Origin: Chryseobacterium sediminis
GTDB taxonomy: Bacteria; Bacteroidota; Bacteroidia; Flavobacteriales; Weeksellaceae
Length of the DNA stretch: 64,000 bases
Assembly (NCBI RefSeq): GCF_008386505.1
Contig: NZ_VUNZ01000001.1
Location: 1,481,937 to 1,545,936 of the forward strand
Reading direction: 5' to 3'
Made by a program: the position numbers and the translations under genes. The notes beneath the pieces are model-generated. The model saw nothing but the letters and a program-made list of their open reading frames with translations. It did no database searches and was not told where the DNA came from. This document shows, piece after piece, positions 53,701-62,376 of this stretch. Position 1 is the stretch's first letter; each line of letters starts with the position of its first letter.

Positions 53701-55228
53701 CAAGATCTAAGCTTTTATCAGCTTTTTCTTCTTTTTTATCGAAATAAAATTGTGGTTTTTCAATTTTCCCTTTCAGCTCAGAGTCCATCAGAAGCCAGGA
53801 AATGATATGATTCTGCTTGTCATCAGCGTAGGTCCATAGTTTATCATCCACTACGCTCAATCCCAGGTTGGCAGGAACAGGTCTGTTATTTTCATCAGTA
53901 GTTTCAATGTCCAGAACTACTTTTTCTCGTGGCAGGTAATGTTGTTTTACAGGCTTAACTTTTATATTCAGGCGATTTTCTTTATTGGTAAAAACAACAC
54001 GTTCTGCAAGAGGAATATTATTTTCCAGAACAGTAAACCTGCAGATTCCTATGGGGAAGTCTTTTTCATCAATTTCCAGATAGTTGCTGCCTTTTTTCAA
54101 CAGAAGGTCTTTGGTATACAATTCTTTTCCACGGAAACTTCCCTTCAGGGTAATCGTTTTTTCATCAGTTGAAATGATGGTAAAAATCAGTTTTTTGTTT
54201 TCATTCTGAATATTCAAAACCAAACCTTCATCTTTTGCCACCGGAAAGTTAAAAGTCTGGGTAATATTTTCAGGTTTTACCACTTTTGCATAATAGGTTT
54301 CTCCATTTTTAGCGGTAAAATGAAAGCTTCCCATCCCAAAATTATAGGCTGAAATTTCTTTTATTTTTTCATGATTCTGGTTATAAACAGCCAGAACAGC
54401 GTCTACAGGTTTTTCAAATTCATCCAGAATTTTAAAAGCAATATTTTGTTCTATTCCATTGATAAAAGTTCCTCCTTCAGGCAAGAATTTCACATCCAGA
54501 TTATTCAGAACAATCGGAATATTTCTTGAAATAGATTCTGTAAATCCGTCAAAATTCACTTTAATATTCAAAAGTCCATCAGAGGATTTCAAAACTTTAG
54601 GGAGCTTGAAAATTAATTGACTTTTACCTTCTTTATTGGTGATAAATTTTCCTTCTGAAACGGTTTCTCCGTTAGTCATTACCGTATAATCGGCTTCATA
54701 AAAAGGAATGGGAAGGCTGCTCAGACTTCTCATTGAAAAATCGGCTGTCACTTCATCTCCCGGGCCGTATCCTTTTTTAGGAAAATCCAGTTTCATTAAT
54801 ATTCTTGGGGATACTATTTTCTGGAGCGTAATTTCTTTCTCAAAGGCATTTTTACCTTCTTCATTCTGCATCCAGTTAGTAAAAGCTCTGATCTTATAAA
54901 TTCCGCCTTTCATATCTTCATCAAAATAGAAATACCCTTGGGCATATCCATTGGTAATTTCATATTTTAATTTTTTCAAAACGCTTCCTGCGGGGTCAAT
55001 AATTTCAAAATTAACAACTCTGCTGTCTTCCACCGGAAGGTTATTATTTCCTTTTACAATATATATTTTAAAATACATTTCCTCACCAGGTTTATAAAAA
55101 ACATGATTGGTCTGAACATAGGTCTTTTCTTTCTCAAAGTCCTGAAATGGCTGCTGTGCTTGTAGTAAAACCGTTGAAAATACTAAGCTCAGCAAGATGA
55201 TATATGGTGATATAAATTTGAAATTCAT
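50714..55228 (-). CDS. Alpha-2-macroglobulin with embedded TonB-receptor plug domain
   Basis: The 1504-residue protein has a signal peptide (to about 24). MG domains follow in the first 600 residues (PFQDFEKEKTYVQTNHVFYK, the GxxxGxY-like folds), with a carboxypeptidase-regulatory-like stretch near NTIYGVVEDENKKPVKADVF. A plug domain occupies about 663-784, with IEEVVVLGYNLKRDK, QIRIRGAASIANKSPLFIVDG and AIYGSRAVNGVVIVNS. A2M domains follow, with the thioester GCFEQ (Cys1048, Gln1051) and the alpha-helical thioester domain. The thioester traps attacking proteases in A2M. It starts 3 bases after the barrel gene stop. The plug is normally part of a receptor, so the fusion is odd. Confidence 0.9.
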   Translation of the reverse strand: MNFKFISPYIILLSLVFSTVLLQAQQPFQDFEKEKTYVQTNHVFYKPGEEMYFKIYIVKGNNNLPVEDSRVVNFEIIDPAGSVLKKLKYEITNGYAQGYFYFDEDMKGGIYKIRAFTNWMQNEEGKNAFEKEITLQKIVSPRILMKLDFPKKGYGPGDEVTADFSMRSLSSLPIPFYEADYTVMTNGETVSEGKFITNKEGKSQLIFKLPKVLKSSDGLLNIKVNFDGFTESISRNIPIVLNNLDVKFLPEGGTFINGIEQNIAFKILDEFEKPVDAVLAVYNQNHEKIKEISAYNFGMGSFHFTAKNGETYYAKVVKPENITQTFNFPVAKDEGLVLNIQNENKKLIFTIISTDEKTITLKGSFRGKELYTKDLLLKKGSNYLEIDEKDFPIGICRFTVLENNIPLAERVVFTNKENRLNIKVKPVKQHYLPREKVVLDIETTDENNRPVPANLGLSVVDDKLWTYADDKQNHIISWLLMDSELKGKIEKPQFYFDKKEEKADKSLDLVMLTNGYRYFELIPEVLKTHKYKYLPEKKNTIYGVVEDENKKPVKADVFLLNTDNKKILKQTAEENGRFYFSDLNAGNSYKIIARSSQPKHQLKIRILSYNLDINPFVKQKLSNIDVEEIVKEAERKEEIKIENRNNTQSLNKPTSGKDTIRNKRIEEVVVLGYNLKRDKTAITSTTIVSSMEIQNPNVTSLLSGKAAGLIITPAGQSGASTQIRIRGAASIANKSPLFIVDGTPVENFNTIINPNDINSITILKDAAATAIYGSRAVNGVVIVNSNKNNNSKISFDITPKSYIAVEALPQGRLISYAGSREFAYPEYKTTNTSYRFDYREALYWNPVVETDKNGKAKVEFYNSDANSTFRVMTEGIAASGLVGNDETTYAAQSLISIDAKIPEYLTRTDQMAIPVVIKNNSSEIRKMTMDVIVPNHVKLIRSDSLITLKPLESGRLFVKIQTDEIVDSNIQFTIRSGDFRETMILPFKVEEKGFPHQFSIINNKTEDIKINIPEYINGSLYSSYYVFENTALQLFANIDQLKREPYGCFEQLSSTVYPNMFILDYLKSGKKIDTATENLIVKNMKKGFQKMLSYKNRDGGFGYFNSEESDVALSAFALLEFTDLKKYVNPDAKLIQGLSSFILSKKNTNGLFEVRKGYELKRDFSEYYWSRNMYVIYALSKLGFKNEIEDSFKVLMKRALATKDTYQLALLANTAAHLGKQKGYDDLMKMLEKQYEMKNAKSNTTFTGSWGMSADAETLSLYIIALQKDDKLNQLKIAEAVDRLINFNGYYGFGSTQATTLAIQALSEFFSKNEKLYGTERPVITINKANTYPNISLSSAYKAGENKISIHYPAKNGLPYKLDYQYYTLQAPESKDIPVMMETKLKSTVSRVGETNRMTVTVKNKINGQLPMTIAKIGIPAGLTLHNALLKDLIDKKQISYYEIFDNYLVLYWEHFNAEEKKTINLDLKVEFAGTYTGKSSNVYLYYMPEAKYWNQGITASIEP

Positions 55229-55231
55229 GGG

Positions 55232-58000
55232 TTAAAATTTGAGTGAAACAATACATCCAAATGTTTTAAAGGACGGAAGGTTGAAAAAATCCAGCCCTCT
55301 TCCGTTATCCATATCATAAAAATTCTGATTGGGATCTGCTCCTTTATTGGCCTGCCAAAGCATTAGATTATTCACATAAAAAGTAAGTTTAAGATTCTGC
55401 TTTCCATAGTTGATTGGAAAATTGGAAGACAGTGAAATATTGCTGATTCTTATATAGTCTGCCTTTTGAATATAGTTTTCTGCTACACCAAGGTAACCAT
55501 ATCTGGACCATCGGTTTTGCTGAACATTCAGATTGGGATCATAGAAATCTACGGGAATCTGGTTTACCGTTCCGTTGGCCTGCACGCCCTGAAAAACATA
55601 GTTTTTGATGTTTCTGTCTTCTCCTGAATCAGAAGAACGGCCGTAATAATCAAGAACTGCCTGCGTTCCGTTCCAGAGCTGACCTCCTTTTTTCCATTCC
55701 CAATTGATGTCTAAAGACAGGTTTTTATAAGCAAAACTATGAGTAAATTTCATCACGAAATCCGGGGTAGGATCTGCGATAATTTTCATTCCGTCTGCTT
55801 TTTTGGGGAATCCGGACTCATCAATGATCAATTGCCCGTCTGCATTTCTTTCAAAGTAGCTTCCCATGACAGCTCCCAAAACCTGTCCTTCCGACAGTGT
55901 TTTATAAATGTCCTTAAACCCCGAAACAGCCATATTCTGATATCCTGCAGATACTCTGTCTACGATATCTTTATATTTGAAAAATGAAATTTTATTGGTT
56001 AAAAATATGTCGTATCCAAAGCGCAGCCTGTCATAGGTAAAACTGAATTCATATCCACTGTATGTATGGTCAGCTATGTTCTTTAATTTCAGCTGATTGT
56101 TTTCAAAAACAGGAAATACATCATCTGTATTTTTTCTGTTGAAATATTCTCCTTCCAAATTTACATTATAACCAACATTAAGCTTAGCTCCAACTTTCCA
56201 TTCTCTGGTGTTGATATTGGATAAACCTCTGAAGCTTTCCACTTCCTGTACGGGGAAATATTGATTATAGTTTTGTGCATTCAGTAAAGTTGTTGCATAA
56301 GAAGCATATGATCTTGTAATTTCCGGCTCGGAGCTTAGCTGCGTGTAACTTCCCAATAATTTAAAACTGTAATTGTGCCAATTGAAAATGTCACTGAATT
56401 TCACATAGAAATTAGCTTTGGGAAGCCAATAGTTATTTTTAAGCGATGTATTAGAAATGTAAAATGAATTTCCAAGATTAAGACCTGCTTCAAAATCATA
56501 ATCACGGATATCCATATTATAATTAAAAATATGATCCTGTGAAGTTCTCTGATAGAAATACTTTTGATTGGTCAGACTGTTATAAACATCCGATTTTCTA
56601 TCGTTTAAGATAAAATTCAGGCTGAACGTATTTTTAAAATCATATTTCCCTAATGTATATGAACCCAATATGTTGGAATGATATAAGCTATTGTTTTGAA
56701 TCCTTTCATTGAGCAAACCGTTACTGAAACCATTGGTAGAAGGCTTATACTGATCTTTGTTCAAGATGTTGCTGTTTTCATAGGACTGGCTGATATTCAG
56801 TTTCAATTCATCCCAGTTTTTAACAACATTAAAACTAAACAGTCTTTCGCGGTTCTGATAGCGGTATTTGCTATCCTGTTCAAAAAGGAATGAAGGATTG
56901 TCTGCGTCTTTGCTATAACTTCTCTGTGAACCGTTACTCAGGAGGGTATTTTGCTCATTTGAAAAAGAAACAGGTGTTAATAAAGAATTCTGATAAGCTC
57001 TGTTGAACAACCCTATTCTATTGGTATTGGTAGCTTTGTCTTCTTCGTAATTAAAAGCAAGATTAATGGAATATCCGCTTAGTTCTGTATTCAGCTTTAC
57101 TTTAAAGGTATTGGTAATATCAAACTGATCTATAAAATACATCTGGTTCTTCTGCTGGCCCAGATTTAATGACAATCGGATTTTTTCATTGTAACCTTCT
57201 TTTATAAAAGCATTTACATTCAACTGATTATTGTATCCTACAGTTGTTTTAAAAAGGTTGTTATCATATTTTCGGGAATGTTGAAGCCCATCAATCCACG
57301 GAATAAGTTTTCCGTTCTGATCGTACTCATAAGGCAATCCATTAAATCCCAAGGTAGAAATATCTGGTCCAAAGCTGAACATCTCATTGGTTTCAGGACC
57401 TTTCCAGACAAGGTTTCCGTTTTCTGACCGTCCCTGTACATATTTGCTTTGAGTTCCCGGAATAGAATTCCTGTTTTTAATCTCTAATGATGTGGTAAAG
57501 CTTCCATTGAGTACCAATGTTCTTTGATTGAGCCTTTTTAAGATATAAAGGCTGTCATTTTTTTGTCTTAATTGCCTTATTTCTTCAAAATAAGAGTGTG
57601 ACCTTTTACTTAAATGGGTCTTCGTTTTTTCAATACTAAAATCATCTTTAATTTGCTTTGAAACCAGACTGTCATAAGCTTTATTGTAAATATTTTCTAC
57701 ATTTTTCTTTTCTGTCTGACTTTCCAGAATGGCTTTTAATTCTCTAAGCTCATAGGTAGAAATAACATGCGTATTCTTACCCTGATTCCAAGCAAGAGTA
57801 TCATAAGGTTTGGCAGCAATTATTGCAAATCCTTTATCATCGGTAAATTCATAAATACCGCTGTTTTTATTATAAACCTTTAAAAAGTTCTGTTCTTTAT
57901 TTTTAGTCGTTAAAAATTTTCCAGAGTAATATAATTGTGAATTTTGTGCCTGTAATACGGTAATCGTAAATGGCAGTAACAGCAGATAATTCTTTTTCAT
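55232..58000 (-). CDS. SusC-like outer-membrane beta-barrel lacking a visible plug domain
   Basis: The 922-residue protein has a signal peptide (MKKNYLLLLPFTITVLQAQ), an N-terminal domain of about 90 residues and a charged coiled stretch (about 100-160). Long beta-barrel repeats follow, with SusC-type signatures at the C-terminal end (SLDINWEWKKGGQLWNGTQA, ENYIQKADYIRISNISLSSN, LTFYVNNLMLWQANKGADPN) and a last Phe. I find no IVDGxP or NGVVIV plug motif. The plug is found instead in the next and previous genes. It may form a channel with a plug from another chain. The A2M gene follows after 3 bases. Confidence 0.88.
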   Translation of the reverse strand: MKKNYLLLLPFTITVLQAQNSQLYYSGKFLTTKNKEQNFLKVYNKNSGIYEFTDDKGFAIIAAKPYDTLAWNQGKNTHVISTYELRELKAILESQTEKKNVENIYNKAYDSLVSKQIKDDFSIEKTKTHLSKRSHSYFEEIRQLRQKNDSLYILKRLNQRTLVLNGSFTTSLEIKNRNSIPGTQSKYVQGRSENGNLVWKGPETNEMFSFGPDISTLGFNGLPYEYDQNGKLIPWIDGLQHSRKYDNNLFKTTVGYNNQLNVNAFIKEGYNEKIRLSLNLGQQKNQMYFIDQFDITNTFKVKLNTELSGYSINLAFNYEEDKATNTNRIGLFNRAYQNSLLTPVSFSNEQNTLLSNGSQRSYSKDADNPSFLFEQDSKYRYQNRERLFSFNVVKNWDELKLNISQSYENSNILNKDQYKPSTNGFSNGLLNERIQNNSLYHSNILGSYTLGKYDFKNTFSLNFILNDRKSDVYNSLTNQKYFYQRTSQDHIFNYNMDIRDYDFEAGLNLGNSFYISNTSLKNNYWLPKANFYVKFSDIFNWHNYSFKLLGSYTQLSSEPEITRSYASYATTLLNAQNYNQYFPVQEVESFRGLSNINTREWKVGAKLNVGYNVNLEGEYFNRKNTDDVFPVFENNQLKLKNIADHTYSGYEFSFTYDRLRFGYDIFLTNKISFFKYKDIVDRVSAGYQNMAVSGFKDIYKTLSEGQVLGAVMGSYFERNADGQLIIDESGFPKKADGMKIIADPTPDFVMKFTHSFAYKNLSLDINWEWKKGGQLWNGTQAVLDYYGRSSDSGEDRNIKNYVFQGVQANGTVNQIPVDFYDPNLNVQQNRWSRYGYLGVAENYIQKADYIRISNISLSSNFPINYGKQNLKLTFYVNNLMLWQANKGADPNQNFYDMDNGRGLDFFNLPSFKTFGCIVSLKF

Positions 58001-58028
58001 CGGTGATTAGTATGCTTAAAAATATGAA

Positions 58029-58058
58029 AAAAAGAAATTTCCGGGGAAATTTCTTTTT
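58029..58058 (-). terminator. Hairpin after the VWA gene (terminator or attenuator)
   Basis: On the minus strand AAAGAAATTTCC and GGAAATTTCTTT pair, with a run of T after. It lies in the 66-base gap between the VWA-plug gene and the barrel gene. Read-through would still allow co-transcription. Confidence 0.6.
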
Positions 58059-58066
58059 AAAAACAG

Positions 58067-60376
58067 TTAATTTTTAATGACTTTAAACGTCTCCCATAGA
58101 TCATTAGTATAAAGACGTACAAGGTAAATTCCTTGAGGATAAGAAGTTAAATCAATTGTATTTTTACCTTCCGACAGATTTTCTTTCCTCATGATAATTT
58201 TCCCGGCGAGATCATAAACAAACAGTTCATCAATCATTTTTCTTGTTTTTATCTGCAATAGACCTTTTGTCGGATTAGGAAATATTATGGTCTTAGTATC
58301 ACCCTGACTGTTAATTTCGGTCTCCATCTTTTTATTGATATTCTCATTTGAAATCCCTGTGCTGCATTCCGGCAAAACAGCTCTTTGGAGAATCAATCTT
58401 AATAATAAATCATTCAGTTTTTCAACTTCATAAGAATCTATCGTAGGTTTAATGTGATTATTTCCTATTCCGCTGTCATTGGTAAGGAATGTATAGGTTC
58501 CGTTTGTAAGCAAAGCAAAGGTCCGCATCAGATACTCCGTCTGTTTATCCGTATCGCTGGCTGCCAGTGGGATGATGGTAATACCCTTTTTTGCTGCGGC
58601 TTTTATTTTATTGTAAAGCTCCTTTATATTCTGCTCCGAATGATGTGGCGGTGCATCCAGAATTAAAAACATGATTTTAGTAGAGTTTTCATTGCTCCAT
58701 TTCAACTCATCAACAGAGACATTCAAAGCTTCCACAACGGCTTCCGGTGTATCTCCTCCTCCTGCAGCTTTCTGTTTTTTGATAAAACTTACCAGATCTT
58801 CTGCCTTATCTGAAAAATCAAATTTTCGGGTTACATATTCATCTCCTTTATCTCTGTAGAAAACGGATCCATACCTTACAGTTGTATTTTTAAGCTGTCC
58901 TTCAATCTTTTTCAGCACATCCAAAAGTTCAGACTGAAGATAAGCAATTTCATCCCCCATAGAACCTGTTGCATCTACTACAAAAGCGAGATCCAATACT
59001 CGTTTTTGCAGACACGGTTTATCCAGGATAATCAGATTCTGTCCATTTTTAAAGGTTCTGATATTGCTGCTTACGATCTGCCCCGAACCATCAGACAGAT
59101 AATATTTCCCTGAATCTGAGCTTTCATCTGTTATGGGTGATATCCATAATTCTACATTCCCAAGGTTATCGGAAACAGCTTCCCAAATAATATTTTTCTT
59201 ATCATCCAGTAGCTTCACTTTTTCCCCTACAACAGGTTTTTTGTCTCTATTAACCAACTGAACTGAAACTCTTTTATCGGGAAAGAACTTCCATGTATTT
59301 TTATACTGATCAAGCGTAGGCACTGCAATATCTTTCCAATAATCCCATTTAGAAAAATCATTGACTTCTCCTGCTGTGAGCTGGCCAGCTTTTGGGAGTA
59401 TTTTTTCGGGTTCTTCCGGTTCTTTTACTTTTTTCTCCGCACTGTCTGAAGAAACTTTTTTGAGTCGTTCTATTTCTGCTTCAGATAGTCCTTTTGTTGT
59501 GATCACAACAACTCCGTTATTGGCTTTGCTTCCATACAGGGCAGTAGCTTCCAGCCCTTTCAGTACTTTTAATTCTTTTATTTTTTTAGGATCCAAAGTA
59601 TTTAAAAATTCAGACGCTCTCCCCATTACAATTCCGTCAACAATATACAGCGGGGTTACAGATTTTTCATCTATACTTTTTAATCCTCTAATTGATATTT
59701 CAGCTTTATTTTTAATCCCTGGTGATATTTCTAATCCGGCCACTTTTCCTTCCAAAGAAGACAATTTCATAGAAGGCCTTGCATAAGTTTTGTCTGTGGA
59801 AGCAATCGTTACAGTTGAAGATGAGGTTACAGACTTACTTTTAACTACTTTTGAATATCCCATTACCACCACTTCTTCAATTTCTTTTGTTTTTAAAGTA
59901 TCACTGTATACATATGGTGAAGGTGTGAATATTTTATCAGGAGCTTCTACTGACGGTAAGCTACGAGCAGGAGGAACGGTATATAAATCCATTGCTACAA
60001 CCGGTTGAGATTCATAGGCAATAGGAGCCGGTAAATGAAGTTCTTTTTTATGAATATTATTTTTGGTTAGGCTATCTATTTTTGCAATATCTGTTTTGTT
60101 AATCGGGCCTCTTGAAGTTCTGTTCTCTGCTATGACTGGTTTTAAAGACTCTACAGGCTCTTTTTTATTTAAAAAGTATAAAGCACCCAAACCTATCACC
60201 AGACTTGCAGCAGTACCATACGGCAGCCAAAAAGGAACTGTTCTTTTTTTCTCTTCTTTTTTATCTAATTTCTCTTCAATTTTTCCCCATACTTTTTCAA
60301 AACCAGGAAAAACAGTTGGCTCTTCTGAAAGCTTGGAAGCTTCATTGAATTGTTGATCTATATGATTATTTTCCAT
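58067..60376 (-). CDS. Membrane-anchored TonB-plug/VWA protein with T9SS sorting domain (putative anti-sigma)
   Basis: The 769-residue protein has an N-terminal cytoplasmic stretch of about 46 residues (VFPGFEKVWGKIEEKLDKKE) like an anti-sigma factor, then one membrane helix (about 48-66). A TonB-receptor plug follows (about 163-297: EEVVVMGYSKVVKSKS, EISIRGLKSI, PLYIVDGIV, ALYGSKANNGVVVITTKG). A VWA domain has the MIDAS DATGSMGDE (about 466) and runs to about 640. A C-terminal T9SS type A sorting domain closes the protein (IFPNPTKGLLQIKT ... YPQGIYLVRLYT). It follows the sigma gene by 12 bases. How the sorting domain and membrane anchor combine is unclear. Confidence 0.85.
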   Translation of the reverse strand: MENNHIDQQFNEASKLSEEPTVFPGFEKVWGKIEEKLDKKEEKKRTVPFWLPYGTAASLVIGLGALYFLNKKEPVESLKPVIAENRTSRGPINKTDIAKIDSLTKNNIHKKELHLPAPIAYESQPVVAMDLYTVPPARSLPSVEAPDKIFTPSPYVYSDTLKTKEIEEVVVMGYSKVVKSKSVTSSSTVTIASTDKTYARPSMKLSSLEGKVAGLEISPGIKNKAEISIRGLKSIDEKSVTPLYIVDGIVMGRASEFLNTLDPKKIKELKVLKGLEATALYGSKANNGVVVITTKGLSEAEIERLKKVSSDSAEKKVKEPEEPEKILPKAGQLTAGEVNDFSKWDYWKDIAVPTLDQYKNTWKFFPDKRVSVQLVNRDKKPVVGEKVKLLDDKKNIIWEAVSDNLGNVELWISPITDESSDSGKYYLSDGSGQIVSSNIRTFKNGQNLIILDKPCLQKRVLDLAFVVDATGSMGDEIAYLQSELLDVLKKIEGQLKNTTVRYGSVFYRDKGDEYVTRKFDFSDKAEDLVSFIKKQKAAGGGDTPEAVVEALNVSVDELKWSNENSTKIMFLILDAPPHHSEQNIKELYNKIKAAAKKGITIIPLAASDTDKQTEYLMRTFALLTNGTYTFLTNDSGIGNNHIKPTIDSYEVEKLNDLLLRLILQRAVLPECSTGISNENINKKMETEINSQGDTKTIIFPNPTKGLLQIKTRKMIDELFVYDLAGKIIMRKENLSEGKNTIDLTSYPQGIYLVRLYTNDLWETFKVIKN

Positions 60377-60388
60377 TGTTGTAAAAGT

Positions 60389-60907
60389 TTAAATGTTTTG
60401 ATTCACTAAAAGTTCCTGCAGCTTTTTTCTTGCAAAATTGAGCTGTGATTTTGAAGTTCCTTCACTGATAGAAAGCATGGTGGCTATTTCTTTATGGGGA
60501 TATCCTTCAATAGCGAAAAGATTAAAAATCGCTCGGCAGCCTTCAGGAAGGAAGTTTAATAAACTCAGGATATCTTTTTCCAGAGAAAGGCTCTCTGTAG
60601 TTTCTTCAGAATGATCCATGACATTCTCTTCAAGAGAAATCAACAATTGTTTATTAGATCTTAATTTCTGCAGACATTCATTTACCGCAATTTTTCTGGC
60701 CCACGCCTCAAAAGTCTCAGGGTTCTGAAGCTGAGAAATTTTTGTAAAGATTTTATAGAATGTATCCGCTAATACTTCCTCAATATCTTCATCGTTTTTC
60801 AAATAGCGTCTGCAGACTGCGTAAAGTCTGCCCGCCATTTTCTCGTAGACTTTCCGCTGTGCATTACGGTCACTACGCTGGCATTCCAATAATAATTCTT
60901 GTTCCAT
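60389..60907 (-). CDS. ECF-type RNA polymerase sigma-70 factor
   Basis: The 172-residue protein has region 2 (LKNDEDIEEVLADTFYKIF, with the DNA-melting helix near FEAWARKIAVNECL) and region 4 (LPEGCRAIFNLFAIEGYPHKEIATMLSISEGTSKSQL), typical of ECF factors of Bacteroidetes. It is the first gene of the locus; its gene ends 12 bases before the VWA-plug gene, the usual place of its anti-sigma. An ECF-like promoter lies upstream, so it may control itself. Confidence 0.93.
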   Translation of the reverse strand: MEQELLLECQRSDRNAQRKVYEKMAGRLYAVCRRYLKNDEDIEEVLADTFYKIFTKISQLQNPETFEAWARKIAVNECLQKLRSNKQLLISLEENVMDHSEETTESLSLEKDILSLLNFLPEGCRAIFNLFAIEGYPHKEIATMLSISEGTSKSQLNFARKKLQELLVNQNI

Positions 60908-60925
60908 AGTCAGGAGTTATATTAT

Positions 60926-60957
60926 TATAGATGCAGAAACTTTTGCCCGGGTTGGAA
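60926..60957 (-). promoter_or_regulatory. ECF-like promoter of the sigma gene
   Basis: On the minus strand TTTCCAACCC (60948-60957) and TGCATCTAT (60926-60934) are spaced like the -35 (AAC) and -10 (GTC or ATC) boxes of Bacteroidetes ECF promoters. It lies 19 bases before the sigma gene start. A related box was not seen before the barrel gene. Confidence 0.4.
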
Positions 60958-61081
60958 ACATGATCAACTTTTTTAGAAAAATAATGAAAAAGTAACTTTT
61001 TTTCATTTCAAATTTAACTTTTCCTTCTGTAACAAATCTCTATTATCAACGACTCTTAATATAAATAATCTTTTTATAGTA

Positions 61082-62284
61082 ATGAAAAATGCCAAAATTG
61101 CATCATTACTTTTTGTTTTGTCTGCAGGAAGTATGATGTTTGCCCAAGATGACTTAATCAATAAGTTAAAAAACAACCAATCACAAAATGCTAATTTTCA
61201 GTTCACAACGTTAAAAGACGTTGGCGCAACTTCTGTAAAGAACCAAGGTTCCTCAGGAACTTGCTGGAGCTACTCAGGAAACTCTTTCCTTGAATCTGAA
61301 ATGCAGAGAATGGGCAAAAAACCTGTAGATCTTGCAGAAATTTTTACAGCGAGAAACTCTTATCATGATAAAGCGAAATTATATGTTCTAAATAATGGAG
61401 CAATCAGCTGGGGTGACGGAGGAGAACTTCACGACGTAATCAATATGTACAAAAAGTATGGAGCAGTTCCTCAGGATGTTTATACAGGATTAAAAGCGGG
61501 ACAGACTACCAACAACTTTAAAGAAATGCAAGGGAAACTGAAACCGGTTCTTGACAGTCTTGTTCAGGCTTCTTCAAAAGGAAAACTGACTGACAACTGG
61601 ATGGATTCTGTAGATGCTATTCTTGATGAGTATTTAGGAAAAGTGCCAGCTAATTTTACGTATGAAGGGAAGAACTACACTCCTAAAACATTTGCAAAAG
61701 AAGTGGTAGGAATCAATGCTGAAGATTATGTAGAATTATCTTCTTATAAAGATTATGCTTATTATGAGAAATTTGTAGTTCCGATTCCTGATAACTGGAG
61801 CCACGATTCTGACTGGAATGTACCGATGAAAGATCTTACAGCAATCATTGATAATGCTGTAACTAAAGGATATTCTGTAGGTTGGGCAACTGACGTTTCT
61901 GAACCTTATTTCTCTTACAAAAACGGTGTGGCTTATGTTCCTGATATGGATCTTGATCAGATTACTGCAGAGAACAAGCAGACTTTGTTTACAGAGCCTA
62001 AAAAAGATAAAACCATCACTGAAGATATCCGTCAGAAAGCCCTTAACAATCTTTCTACAACGGATGATCATGGTATGCACATCGTAGGTTTGGCAAAAGA
62101 TCAAACTGGGAAAGAATATTATATGGTGAAGAATTCATGGGGAGTAACCAATGACTTCGCCGGATATATTTACGTAACAAGACCATATGTTGAATATAAA
62201 TCAACAGCGATTCTTGTCCACAAAAATGCAATCCCGAAAAACATCTTAAAGCAATTAAAACCAACCAAAAACATTGGTTTATAA
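61082..62284 (+). CDS. Exported C1-family peptidase (bleomycin hydrolase/PepC-like)
   Basis: The 400-residue protein has a signal peptide (MKNAKIASLLFVLSAGSMMF AQ) and the papain-like motifs in order: Cys61 in SSGTCWSYS, His333 in DHGMHIVG, Asn351 in MVKNSWG. The middle part with DGGELHDVINMYKKYGAVPQ is typical of bleomycin hydrolases, which are normally cytosolic aminopeptidases of about 450 residues. The export signal suggests a periplasmic role. It is divergent from the sigma gene and converges on the ASCH gene. Confidence 0.9.
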   Translation: MKNAKIASLLFVLSAGSMMFAQDDLINKLKNNQSQNANFQFTTLKDVGATSVKNQGSSGTCWSYSGNSFLESEMQRMGKKPVDLAEIFTARNSYHDKAKLYVLNNGAISWGDGGELHDVINMYKKYGAVPQDVYTGLKAGQTTNNFKEMQGKLKPVLDSLVQASSKGKLTDNWMDSVDAILDEYLGKVPANFTYEGKNYTPKTFAKEVVGINAEDYVELSSYKDYAYYEKFVVPIPDNWSHDSDWNVPMKDLTAIIDNAVTKGYSVGWATDVSEPYFSYKNGVAYVPDMDLDQITAENKQTLFTEPKKDKTITEDIRQKALNNLSTTDDHGMHIVGLAKDQTGKEYYMVKNSWGVTNDFAGYIYVTRPYVEYKSTAILVHKNAIPKNILKQLKPTKNIGL

Positions 62285-62340
62285 TCAAAGAAATCATTTC
62301 TGCCGTTTTAAAGGGCAGTTTTAGATATTTAAATCTGTTA

Positions 62341-62373
62341 AAACCCGCTCCCGGAAATTCCGGGAGCGGGTTT
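62341..62373. terminator. Bidirectional terminator between converging genes
   Basis: AAACCCGCTCCCGG and CCGGGAGCGGGTTT form a perfect 14-bp stem with an AAATT loop, followed by GTTTTATT on the plus side. It serves the C1 peptidase and ASCH genes. Confidence 0.9.
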
Positions 62374-62376
62374 GTT

